From Deltaproteobacteria bacterium (GTDB lineage Bacteria; Myxococcota_A; Polyangia; Polyangiales; JADJMO01): 57,757 nucleotides of DNA. The DNA lies in NCBI GenBank assembly GCA_016182965.1, contig JACPFM010000088.1, positions 1 through 57,757 on the forward strand, read 5' to 3'. Within the stretch, counting starts at the first letter, position 1. The number at the start of each line of letters is the position of its first letter. Under the pieces are notes generated by a model. The model worked only from the letters and a program-made list of their open reading frames with translations, ran no database searches and was not told the DNA's origin. A program made the position numbers and the translations under genes. Shown here in pieces: positions 1 to 8,082 of the stretch.

Positions 1-232
1 TCGCGCCGAACTGAACATCGATCTCCGCCAGCCACCGCCGAACGCCGTATTGCACGCGCGAAGGCCGGCACCCACCGACGGCTCGTCCGCGACCCGCGGT
101 GGATCACGCGGCGGCGGTGTCCCGCCCGCTAAACACGTACGCCGAGTGGGCCGCGAAGATCCGAGTCTCCGAATCCGCCGTCTATCACCTGGCAATGGCC
201 GGCGCGATCGCTTCGATAGCGACGGAGATCCT

Positions 233-390
233 ATGGCCAATATACCGGCAGCACCCGAACTTCTGTCCCGAGGAGTTGCGAGTTGCGAGAATCCCTGATC
301 GGCACATCGACCGCGGCGGTACGGCGTCGGGCCCCGGGAAAGGCCGGAGCGCAACGCCCGAAAGGAAGGTCCACCAGAAAGTCGAAATGA
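233..390 (+). pseudogene. Remnant of an unknown small gene
   Basis: An ATG at 233, preceded by GGAG, starts a protein-like reading frame (MANIPAAPELLSRGVASCE). It then hits a stop at 296-298, while a neighbouring frame continues as a basic tail (VRRRAPGKAG, ending in RSTRKSK) to a TGA at 388-390. That TGA overlaps the ATG of the next remnant in an ATGA arrangement, which is typical of coupled genes. The simplest reading is one small gene with a frameshift near 285-300. A further stretch upstream (about 140-205, reading WAAKIRVSESAVYHLAMAGAI) resembles a helix-turn-helix segment but has no intact gene around it. No function can be assigned. Confidence 0.3.
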
Positions 391-580
391 GTCACGGCTT
401 TGCCACGCGGCTCCGGTTCCGGTCGCCGCCCGACGGCGCGCCGAACACGGTCTGGTGGAGGCCCTCGAAGTGCGCGGCGAGGTGGTGTGCGGCAGCCTCG
501 TCGTGCACGCCGGGGCGCGCGAGGATCGGGGCGTGGCGTGGGCGGAGGTGGTGCTCGATGTCGACGTGATCCAGTTCTGA
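387..580 (+). pseudogene. Remnant of an unknown small gene, frameshifted
   Basis: The start ATG at 387 overlaps the stop of the previous remnant. The first frame reads MSHGFATRLRFRSPPDGAPN. From about 440 the protein-like signal moves to another frame and reads as a convincing C-terminus (VEALEVRGEVVCGSLVVHAG, ending in EVVLDVDVIQF) with TGA at 578-580. The shift near 440-450 suggests a broken gene for a roughly 64-residue protein. I do not recognise the family. From 581 to 830 I see no gene. Confidence 0.35.
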
Positions 581-830
581 TCGGGGGCCGGGGGGCCGGT
601 TTCGAGTTCCTGGGCCTTGGCCGTGCGATCACCAAAGGCGGCCCTCATCATGGGCACCTGGATCGGCACGGCCGCGCGACGGCTGCGTCGGCCGGTTGAA
701 GCCTGACACCACGCTTGGGTACTCCGCAGCCGGCCAAGCGCGTGCGCGACGGCGATGGGTGAAGGTGCAGCGCGGCGTCGCCCACGCCAGCGCGAGCGCC
801 TTGGCTGCACCTGGTGTTGCGTTGCAGCCG

Positions 831-2070
831 TCAGGAGGCCTGCGAGCGGCGCGCCATCGCTTCGCCGATCGCCGCCTTCACGGCCTCGATGCCGTACCCC
901 GCATCGACGAGCGCGAACGGGGTTCCGCGGACGCGGGCGGCGTCGATCAGCTTGTTGGCGTCCTTGTGCTGGACGTACGAGCGCACGATGAGGAGCAGGT
1001 CGACCGTGCCGGCGACAATCCTCTGCGTGAGCGCCTCCACCCGGCGCGGTCGATCGCCCTCCGGCCACTCGAGCGACCCGATGCCCAGCGCCCTCTCCAA
1101 GTTCGCTCGCGCTTCTTCGCGCGGCGATCCGCCGAACATCACGATCCGCATCGAGGCGACAGTCTCGCGGTGGTCCCAATCGAGCGGCTCGTCGTCGCGC
1201 GGATCTGCTCGGTCGACCTCGCGGCGGGGTTCCTTCCTCGGCTCGGCAGACGCGACCTTCGCCGGCCATGCGATCGCGCGCAGCTCCTGAAGCAGGTTTC
1301 GCGCGTCGCCCGACCACGTCCCCGAGGCCGGCTTGTGGGACACCATCAGGCCGTTGACATGGCCGGGGCGCGTCCTCGCCGAGAAGGTGGGGAAGCGCTT
1401 GATGACCGTGCCCACGCGCGCGCGGAGGTCCGGGAGCGAAGCGCTGGTCTTGTCCTTCACCGCGCGCATGCGCGCGACGAGATACCCAAGCCAGAGCCGC
1501 TGGATGTCCGCCGGCAGAACCAGCCACCTCTCGGCCTGCTCGGGGCTGCTGATTCCATCGAGCACGTCGAGCTCATCGATCAACTCGAGGTCGGTCGCGA
1601 GCGGGGACGGTTCGCGCGCGCGATCGAGGAGCGAGCGAAGGAGTTGCCCAGGGTCGGCGCCAACAGAGGGGACAGTCCGCACCGTCCGCACGCGCTCCTT
1701 CAGATACGCTCGAACCTCCTCCTGCGAGAGCGGACGCGGCGCCGGATCGCTCACGGGCGCGGAGTCCTCGTCGGCGCGCAGGGCAATCGCCACATCGGCG
1801 CTGAGTTCTTCGCCAGCCGATGCGTCGCCGGGGCCACGCGCCGGCGGCGAGAAGCCGCTCGAGGAGCTTCTGCGCGAGGCGCGTCGGCAGCGCGGAGAGC
1901 AGCGCGTTCATCAGCGCCTCGTTCTCGTCCTCGCCACGCCCGATGAAGGACTCCTGAGGACCGAGCAGCAGGCACTCGACCCACTCGTGCGCCCGGAACC
2001 GGACGCGGTACCCAGTGATCACGAGCAGCCGGTCGAGATCGATCTTCAAGGACATGTTGCGCAGGGTCAT
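831..2070 (-). pseudogene. DUF2325-like protein gene with an internal frame break
   Basis: The ATG at 2070 overlaps the TGA of the upstream gene (TGATG), so translation is probably coupled. The first about 75 residues (MTLRNMSLKIDLDRLLVITG through LAQKLLERLLAA) read well. From about 1850 that frame turns into Arg-rich noise and the coding signal moves to another frame. The second frame has a possible GTG at 1793 and runs to 831. Its last about 100 residues (MRIVMFGGSPREEARANL, DLLLIVRSYVQHKDANKLID, GTPFALVDAGYGIEAV) resemble the DUF2325 Rossmann-like domain, whose role is not established. The joined product would be about 410 residues. Either an indel has split one gene, or two genes overlap with an unusual start. 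It lies in an operon with the 798-residue gene at 2070-4466. The DUF2325 match is by eye. Confidence 0.55.
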
Positions 2071-4466
2071 CACAGCCCCTCCGCGTTGCCCGCCATGATC
2101 CGAAGCGAGAGCAGGAGATCACGGTAGTCTGCCTCCGGATCTCCCGCGCGGATGATGCCCTTCAGCTCCTCGAGCGCCTCGACGGCAGAAGGAGACATGT
2201 CGGCCTGACGGAGGGTGCGGATGACACCCTCGAGCACCGGCGAGATCCGCGGCGGCGGTTCGAGAACGGTCATCGCGTTCGTCAGGCGCTCGATGTCGCA
2301 CGACCGCTTCTCCTCGATCGCGCGCGTCATCTCGCGGCACATCGCCGTCGCGAGCGCGAAGTGGACCGCGGCGACGAACTTCGACTCGTCGAGGGCCTTC
2401 CGCGGCCTGCCGTTGCTGCCGCTCTTCTTGTCGTTCGCCTGCGTCGCGGCGCGCTGACGGTACGTCCTGCAGCTGCCGTCGATGACCTGCCACGCGAGAT
2501 CGAGCTCGCCGGCGGCGAGCAGTGCGCCGAATACGTCGGCGCCGTGATCATTCCACTGCTGCGTCGAGGACAGACGACGCGCCCACCAAGCGCAGCAACC
2601 ACGACCCGGCCGCACCCGCAGTCGCTGCAATGCCCGCGCATCCGTACCCTTCGGATCGAGCCGAGCCAACCACGTCAGGAGCTCGCCGGCGAGTGGGTCG
2701 TCCTCCAGCGTCGTGACGTTGCCCTCGATCACCGGCCGGAGACACTCCGGGAGGTCGCGAGCATGGAAGACGCGCTCTCCTTCCTCGGCGAAGCGGATCT
2801 GGCAGAGGCCCACGAGCTCGTCGTCGTTCGCGAGCCACGGTTCCTCGTGCCGGTAGCGAAGGATCTCCGCGAGGGGCCACGTGCGGAGCGCGGCGCGCCA
2901 CGCCCGCTTCCAGTCGTCGCGAAGCGGTCTCGCCAGGGCGCGCGCTTCGTGCAGTGTCGCCGGAGACGGGTCGGTCGCGACGCGGTGGTGGATCCGGGCG
3001 TCGATGCGCTCACCGAAGGCCGGCCCGGCCGCGCGACTCCACATCCGGAGAACGTCGAGCTCGCAGCAGAGCAACTCCTGGCCGTCTGGCGCTTCGTCGA
3101 GCGGCACGTGCCCAGTGAGCCTTACGACCTCGTCGAGGACGGGCGCAAGCCGACGGAGATCGGTGCGCCGCGCATGCTCGAGGAGGAGTTCGGCGCGATG
3201 CAGCACGAGGGGTCCATCGAACCGTTGCAGCAGGCGCTGAAGCCCGAAGTCGTCCTTGGCGTACAGGTCCGCCCAGGTGCGATCCACAGCTTCATCGGGC
3301 GGGAGCGGCACCCCCTCGAGTGCGCGGATTCCGGCGAGGATCGGCTCGAAGAGATGCTTATCGTCCGCGCCGTCCGCGGCGGTCGCGGCGAACAGCGGCC
3401 CGACTTGGCACTGCGCCCTCGGCGGCAGCGCGTCCCAGTCGGCGGAGCCGTGGCACTGCTCGACGCGTAGGAGCCACCGCTTGAACTTCAGCTCGGTCTC
3501 CATCCACTCGTGCAGCCCGTCGGGCCGGCGCGGCTGCGGGCGATCGTCCCACACGTGTTCGAGCCACCGCATCGCAAGCGGCCAAGCATCGGGATCACCG
3601 GCGGCGATCCGCTGGGCGAGCGCCACGCCTGCGAACGGCGACCACTGATCGGGTTCGAGCTCGAGAGACGCGAGCGCGATCCGCGCCCGCAGGCGCGGGT
3701 GGATTCGCCAGAACAAGTCACTCCAGGACGCGCCGCCACGGACTGCGCTCAGGTACTGCTCCACGATCCAGTTGTCCGCCGCGTGGCGGTGCGACTCAGG
3801 CATGAACAACGCCAGCCGGTGCGCGACGTTCGCGAGCGGCGCCTCGTCCGCGTCGACGCTCGGAGGCCAGGCGGGCACCACGCGCGTCGGCAGCAGCGAC
3901 ACGACGTCTGGAATTGCATCGAGCACGCCCGCGCGCGCCAGCTGGTGCAGATACGCGCAGCGTCGCGCGTCGTCATGGGTGCGCAGCCACTCGACGAGCA
4001 CGGCGACCAGCTCGGCATCGCGATCACGCTCGACGAGTAGCCTGCGAAGACGATCGTCCTTCGGCGGCAGGGGGAGCTCGTCCGCGCGCTGGGCGCCGAT
4101 CACGGCGGCAATCTTCCTGCCGATCGGTGACGCCACCCGCTGCGCCGCGCTGATCCAGAACCCATCGGGAGCGGTGCCGCCGCACTCGGCGAGCCACTCG
4201 CGCACTCGGTCGGGAGGAAGGCGCGGTAGGTAGAACTCGAAGATCATCCAGCCCGCGACTCCATCACGCCGGAGCAGCTCGGTCACCTCGCGCATCGGCG
4301 CGCGATCATCGTGGGTTGCGTGCCACTTGAGCAGCGTGTCCAGCGTGAGGGCGCCGCGATGCTCGAGGAGAAGCGCCGCCTCCGCCTCACTGGGTTTCTG
4401 CGAGAAGAGCTTCGCCGCAGCAGCGTTCACGCCGATGCGCGCGGACAGCGTCAGGAACTTGGTCAT
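2070..4466 (-). CDS. Large helical protein of unknown function (798 aa)
   Basis: The chosen start is the ATG at 4466 (MTKFLTLSARIGVNAAAAKL), preceded by GAGGG at suitable spacing. The reading frame is open further upstream, but that part has no coding character. The protein is 798 residues, rich in Leu, Ala, Arg and charged residues arranged as amphipathic helices, which suggests an alpha-solenoid. I see no catalytic motif, signal peptide or membrane segment. Its TGA overlaps the ATG of the DUF2325-like gene (TGATG), so the two are probably one operon and may act together. An inverted repeat about 385-430 bp upstream (4850-4896) may control this operon or the divergent gene at 4952. I do not recognise the family. 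Confidence 0.75.
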   Translation of the reverse strand: MTKFLTLSARIGVNAAAAKLFSQKPSEAEAALLLEHRGALTLDTLLKWHATHDDRAPMREVTELLRRDGVAGWMIFEFYLPRLPPDRVREWLAECGGTAPDGFWISAAQRVASPIGRKIAAVIGAQRADELPLPPKDDRLRRLLVERDRDAELVAVLVEWLRTHDDARRCAYLHQLARAGVLDAIPDVVSLLPTRVVPAWPPSVDADEAPLANVAHRLALFMPESHRHAADNWIVEQYLSAVRGGASWSDLFWRIHPRLRARIALASLELEPDQWSPFAGVALAQRIAAGDPDAWPLAMRWLEHVWDDRPQPRRPDGLHEWMETELKFKRWLLRVEQCHGSADWDALPPRAQCQVGPLFAATAADGADDKHLFEPILAGIRALEGVPLPPDEAVDRTWADLYAKDDFGLQRLLQRFDGPLVLHRAELLLEHARRTDLRRLAPVLDEVVRLTGHVPLDEAPDGQELLCCELDVLRMWSRAAGPAFGERIDARIHHRVATDPSPATLHEARALARPLRDDWKRAWRAALRTWPLAEILRYRHEEPWLANDDELVGLCQIRFAEEGERVFHARDLPECLRPVIEGNVTTLEDDPLAGELLTWLARLDPKGTDARALQRLRVRPGRGCCAWWARRLSSTQQWNDHGADVFGALLAAGELDLAWQVIDGSCRTYRQRAATQANDKKSGSNGRPRKALDESKFVAAVHFALATAMCREMTRAIEEKRSCDIERLTNAMTVLEPPPRISPVLEGVIRTLRQADMSPSAVEALEELKGIIRAGDPEADYRDLLLSLRIMAGNAEGL

Positions 4467-4849
4467 GAGAATCCCTCGTGGCCACCTGGGCCGGTCGGAG
4501 TGGATCGTCCCCGGGGCGTTCCCGTTCGCTGTGGACTGACGCGCATGGGCCAGCGACTGCCCGTGTCCGCGCGCCGGGGGTGATGATGACACAACCGGAA
4601 GCGTCCGCAAGTGCCCTCTGTAAAGGCTACCGAACGCGCCGCGCGACCGGGGCCATGCGCACCACCGCTCGTGCCCGGAGCAATGAGCGGCCGAAGGCCC
4701 CGCCGGAGGGCGGCCACGGCGGCAACAGGGACTCCCCGCGGCGCGGGCGGGGTTGGCCGGGCCTCCAGCGGAGGGCAAGCGACGGCGCGCAGACAGTCGT
4801 CCCGAAAATTCGTCGAAGCCCGACTTGGGCCAAGAGCGTTATCGTCAAC

Positions 4850-4896
4850 AGCGAACGATTTGTTATCATACATCAGGCGATAAACTGACGTTCGCT
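4850..4896. promoter_or_regulatory. Inverted repeat between divergent genes, possible operator
   Basis: The arms AGCGAACG (4850-4857) and CGTTCGCT (4889-4896) are exact reverse complements about 31 bp apart. Inside them, TTATC (4863-4867) and GATAA (4879-4883) form a second nested dyad. The segment is clearly richer in A+T than its surroundings. It lies 56 bp before the plus-strand start at 4952. The layout fits an operator or promoter; no partner protein can be named. The rest of 4467-4951 holds no gene that I can support. Confidence 0.45.
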
Positions 4897-4951
4897 CGAC
4901 GCGAAACAACTTGAGGCGGCCGCAGAGCACGGGCAAAACACGATCAAGCTC

Positions 4952-6343
4952 ATGTCGTTCCCATCGCCAGCGTTCGTCGCTGCCGCGCGCTACGCACACG
5001 ATCTCCACGCCCGACACACCTTCGCCCGGCTGGGCGCCACGGGCACTCACCTCGAACGAGTACCAGATCTGTTGTGCGAGGCGGCCCGCGATGCGCATCT
5101 CCCGCTGCTCGCCGTAGCGGAGTTGGATGCGGTCCCGCTGCGATACCTTGCGCTCGCGGAGGCACTGTACGCGGACCACGCGCGCGGCGCCATTCCGCGG
5201 CCAAGCTGGCTGTGGGGACTGCACGCACTGTTTCGGGCAACCATATTCGCATTCGGTCGCGCGCGGCCGGGCGGACACTTCTCGGCGCGCGTATGGGTGG
5301 AGGAAGTCCGCACGCTCATCGAGCTGTCGCTCCCCGATGCGCCCCCCGCGCTCCACGAACTCGACGAGGGCCGCCGCCGAGCCCTGCAGGCCTTGTTCCC
5401 GCATGGGCCGGCGGTCGAGGCCTGCGATGATTTGCCTTGGGACGAGTGGGCCAGCAGAGTCGCGGACCGATCGGCGCGCCAATGGGCAACTGCGTGCGGG
5501 GTCCGCGTCGCCTATGACTCGGAGCTCACCCTCGAGTCCACGGCATCCCCTCGTGCCTCTTGCGACGCCGACACCGCTCCGCGGCGGACGCCGATCCGAC
5601 GCGTGATTCCCCGGCTGCCGCGCACGGGGGTTGAGACTGGTCCGTCGACCATCGTCAGCGATCACGAGTGGGTCCACGAGTTGGACGTGCAGGCGATCGC
5701 GTCGAGCGTCGCAGCACGCAAGGAACGGTTCGCGACGCGGAAGCTGGGCGAGGTACATGCAGGCACTATGGCCGAGCCCGACGAGCCGCACTGGCGCGTC
5801 GCGCGCGCAGTCGCCGACAAGCTCATCGAAATCGAGACCGGTCCTCCTGACCAGTGCATCGTCGTCTTGCCCGGCCTCCGCCAGCGAGCGCGTGCGCAGG
5901 TCGGCGTTCTCCTGGCCGTCATCTTCTTCGACGAGGCGCTGCCGAGGGACATCGTGGCTGCGGCGGAAATCTGTCGCCGATGGCTCGAGATCCGCTCGAA
6001 CGGACTGCTCCATTGGCAGGCTTCGCTCGTGTGGCTGATCGAGCGCTTCGCGACCGACATCGACGCGCTGCTCGCGACGGGCGATTGCCTCGCCGTCGAT
6101 GAACTGCTCCGTCGGCATCTCTCCGTCCTCCGCGACGATCTGCCCGATCGCTTCCGCGGGGAGCCGGTCGGGCTCGCAAAGATGCTCGACGTACGATTGA
6201 CGTTGGGCCGCCAATCGCGCGCCGCGGTCAGGCCGCACGGGCTCGCCCACAAGTGGTGTTCCGCATACGGCGTGCCGTTTCCTCCGTATCCCTCGGCGCA
6301 ACGTCGGACGAGGTCGGCGCGGCGGCTCGATGACGCGCGGTAG
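4952..6343 (+). CDS. Hypothetical protein (463 aa)
   Basis: The gene starts at an ATG (MSFPSPAFVAAARYAHDLHA) and stops with TAG at 6341-6343. No strong ribosome binding site precedes it. The product is soluble-looking, with mostly helical N- and C-terminal parts joined by a less ordered segment around residues 195-235. I see no recognisable motif, signal peptide or transmembrane segment. It diverges from the 2070-4466 operon across a region with an inverted repeat. Directly after its stop codon, in the same frame, lies a short stretch encoding a helix-turn-helix-like peptide (6344-6523). The gene could therefore have lost part of its C-terminus through a nonsense mutation, but this is not proven. 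Confidence 0.6.
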   Translation: MSFPSPAFVAAARYAHDLHARHTFARLGATGTHLERVPDLLCEAARDAHLPLLAVAELDAVPLRYLALAEALYADHARGAIPRPSWLWGLHALFRATIFAFGRARPGGHFSARVWVEEVRTLIELSLPDAPPALHELDEGRRRALQALFPHGPAVEACDDLPWDEWASRVADRSARQWATACGVRVAYDSELTLESTASPRASCDADTAPRRTPIRRVIPRLPRTGVETGPSTIVSDHEWVHELDVQAIASSVAARKERFATRKLGEVHAGTMAEPDEPHWRVARAVADKLIEIETGPPDQCIVVLPGLRQRARAQVGVLLAVIFFDEALPRDIVAAAEICRRWLEIRSNGLLHWQASLVWLIERFATDIDALLATGDCLAVDELLRRHLSVLRDDLPDRFRGEPVGLAKMLDVRLTLGRQSRAAVRPHGLAHKWCSAYGVPFPPYPSAQRRTRSARRLDDAR

Positions 6344-6523
6344 CCGGGACGGCCCATCGGCCAGGGCTACGCGGGTCGTGTGCGGCGCGGAGTTCCCTCG
6401 CGACAACCGCGCGAGACGCTCGGCCTGCGCAACGAGGCGATCGGCACCGCTCTGCGCGACCTCAAGCACCGCGGTCGCGTCCGGCGCGTCGGCCGAGAGG
6501 CCTGGACGCTGCGCACTGCGTGA
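6344..6523 (+). pseudogene. Orphan helix-turn-helix fragment
   Basis: In frame with the preceding gene but after its TAG, the sequence encodes about 59 residues without a start codon. It ends in ETLGLRNEAIGTALRDLKHR followed by GRVRRVGREAWTLRTA and TGA at 6521-6523. The helix-turn-helix pattern (LRNEAIGTALRDLKHRGRV) followed by a wing is typical of the end of a winged-helix or DeoR/MarR-like DNA-binding domain. It is either a read-through tail of the 463-residue gene or the 3' end of another gene whose 5' part is gone. From 6524 to 6799 I see only low-complexity GC-rich DNA. Confidence 0.4.
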
Positions 6524-6799
6524 CCGTTCCCGTTCCCGTCCCGTCCTATGTGTGCCGGAACCGGAATCGCTCGATGATCGAGCTCCGCGCAGGCCCGTCG
6601 TCGGGCGACTACGACGACGGCCGTCGCGACGACGCCGGCGACGGGGCGGAGCGGAGCCACTGGGGGAGCGGGGGGGAGCGGGGGCGGCACGCCCCCGAAC
6701 GCGCGACGCACCGTCTCGCGCACTGCAGTCAACCGCGAGCAACCCGCTGCAGAGCGCCACCAGCGGCTACACCTGGGCAAAGAGATGGGCAAGTAGTCG

Positions 6800-7486
6800 T
6801 CACCACGGCCGAGATGGAGGCCGCAGGCCGACGCTCGGTCGCACCACGGCCACAACGACGCCTTCGACTCGATCATCGTCGATTCGTGGGAAGATCGGCC
6901 TGTAGTGATCGTTTGCAGGCTCTAGCCACCATTCACCGTCGGCTGTCCGCCTCAATACCTTGATGGTGTACTCGCCGTCGATGAGCGCCACGACGACGCG
7001 CCGATCAATGGCCAAAACTGCGGGATCAACGACGACCAGATCATCGTCGACGATGTGCGCGTCGCGCATGCTATCGCCGAAGATGCGTACAGCGAACGCG
7101 CGCGCGGAAACCTTCACGGGCGAAACGACTTCGCCAAGGTCCTCGACGTCTTGCCCGCTCGGAGCCCCGCCTGGGACACGGCCAACGACGGGAACCGTCC
7201 GGTCCGCGACCTCGGCGGAGGAGAGGGTGACCTGCGGCGGTGCCTCCTTCGGTGTGGTCGACCTCGGCTGCTCGAGCCGCAGTCGATACCCCCGATGCGA
7301 GCGAGCATCGTGGTCTAGGTACCCTTTCCGCACGAGTGCCTTGAGGTGCGCCGCTGCGCCGCGCGCGGTCTTCACTCCCAGAAAGTCGGCGACTTCCCGC
7401 TGAGTTGGCGACGTCGACCTCTGCGCCCAAAAATCACGCAAAAAACCGAGGACGGCCGCTTGTCGTTCGGAGAGCGTCGCGGCCAC
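6800..7486 (-). CDS. LexA-like repressor (S24 peptidase fold)
   Basis: A LexA-family repressor of 228 residues with a GTG start at 7486 preceded by GAGG. Residues 1-75 form a LexA-type winged helix (ERQAAVLGFLRDFWAQRSTS, PTQREVADFLGVKTARGAAA). The C-terminal half is an S24 domain: the catalytic serine is in IFGDSM and the lysine partner in EYTIKVLRR. The cleavage region reads VPVVGRVPGGAPSG. Aligned with the usual VGRVAAGEP, the Ala of the Ala-Gly scissile bond is Gly, so self-cleavage may be altered. The gene diverges from the 138-residue/HD-cyclase operon and most likely controls it and itself through the sites at 7506-7584. It could be a second, locus-specific LexA or a phage-type repressor rather than the main SOS regulator. 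Confidence 0.88.
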   Translation of the reverse strand: MAATLSERQAAVLGFLRDFWAQRSTSPTQREVADFLGVKTARGAAAHLKALVRKGYLDHDARSHRGYRLRLEQPRSTTPKEAPPQVTLSSAEVADRTVPVVGRVPGGAPSGQDVEDLGEVVSPVKVSARAFAVRIFGDSMRDAHIVDDDLVVVDPAVLAIDRRVVVALIDGEYTIKVLRRTADGEWWLEPANDHYRPIFPRIDDDRVEGVVVAVVRPSVGLRPPSRPW

Positions 7487-7505
7487 CTCGTGGAAGGTAT
7501 CTATT

Positions 7506-7584
7506 CAGGTACCTGCGGGGCCGCTTGCCAGCCGTGCCACTTGCACATCCGAGCAGTATGCGTATATTAATGGATACCTGCACC
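7506..7584 (+). promoter_or_regulatory. Promoter and repeated operator-like sites for the HD-cyclase operon
   Basis: A sigma70-like promoter is visible on the plus strand: TTGCAC (7541-7546), 16 bp, TATATT (7563-7568). Just downstream, around the expected start of transcription, lies GGATACCTGC (7572-7581). A related site, GGTACCTGC inside the perfect palindrome CAGGTACCTG (7506-7515), sits on the repressor side, and GGTATC occurs at 7496-7501. The shared ACCTGC half-site placed over both divergent starts is what an autoregulating LexA-like repressor would use. The link to that protein is inferred. Confidence 0.45.
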
Positions 7585-7665
7585 AATTTCTTGTGGAAAA
7601 ACAAGCTCTTGCTGAGTGGGCGCGCGCTCGATACGCAGTAGCCCAAGTCCGGGACGGAAGGCTGG

Positions 7666-8082
7666 ATGCACATGGACGACGCAGATCGGTTGGAACTGAC
7701 GCGGTTGTTCGTCGCGGCCATCACCGCTGAGCTGAAGGCGTTCTCGGAAGAGTCGGTGCCGATGAGCGGTTCGGCCTTCGCGGCCGCAGTGAGTCGGCTT
7801 CGCGACAATCCGCTCGCTTCGAGGTTCTCCGTGCTGACGACCGTCGCGGGACCAATGTGTCCTGACTTTCAAGAGGGCATGGCGATCGCACAGTCCGCGG
7901 GGCTCATCTCGCGCCTCAATCCGTCGTTCCAGCGGTTCACCGTGAACTTGTCTGGCCGACAGGTGCGCGGTCTTGCGAGCGATCCACAGTTCGCCGCCGC
8001 GCGCTACCTGGCGAAAGAGTACCTTGCACTAACGCTCGGCTCGCCCGACGCTGGCGCTCGTGACGATCACACCATGGCTTGA
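7666..8082 (+). CDS. Small protein preceding the HD-cyclase protein (138 aa)
   Basis: The first gene of a two-gene operon, 138 residues, with ATG at 7666 (a second ATG at 7672 is possible). It is soluble and mainly helical (ADRLELTRLFVAAITAELKA at the start, then SRLNPSFQRFTVNLSGRQVR). It has no signal peptide and no catalytic motif I recognise. Its 3' end overlaps the GTG start of the next gene by 23 bp, so the two are tightly coupled and may form a complex. As the small partner of an HD/cyclase-like enzyme it could be a sensor, regulator or effector; this rests only on context. Confidence 0.75.
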   Translation: MHMDDADRLELTRLFVAAITAELKAFSEESVPMSGSAFAAAVSRLRDNPLASRFSVLTTVAGPMCPDFQEGMAIAQSAGLISRLNPSFQRFTVNLSGRQVRGLASDPQFAAARYLAKEYLALTLGSPDAGARDDHTMA

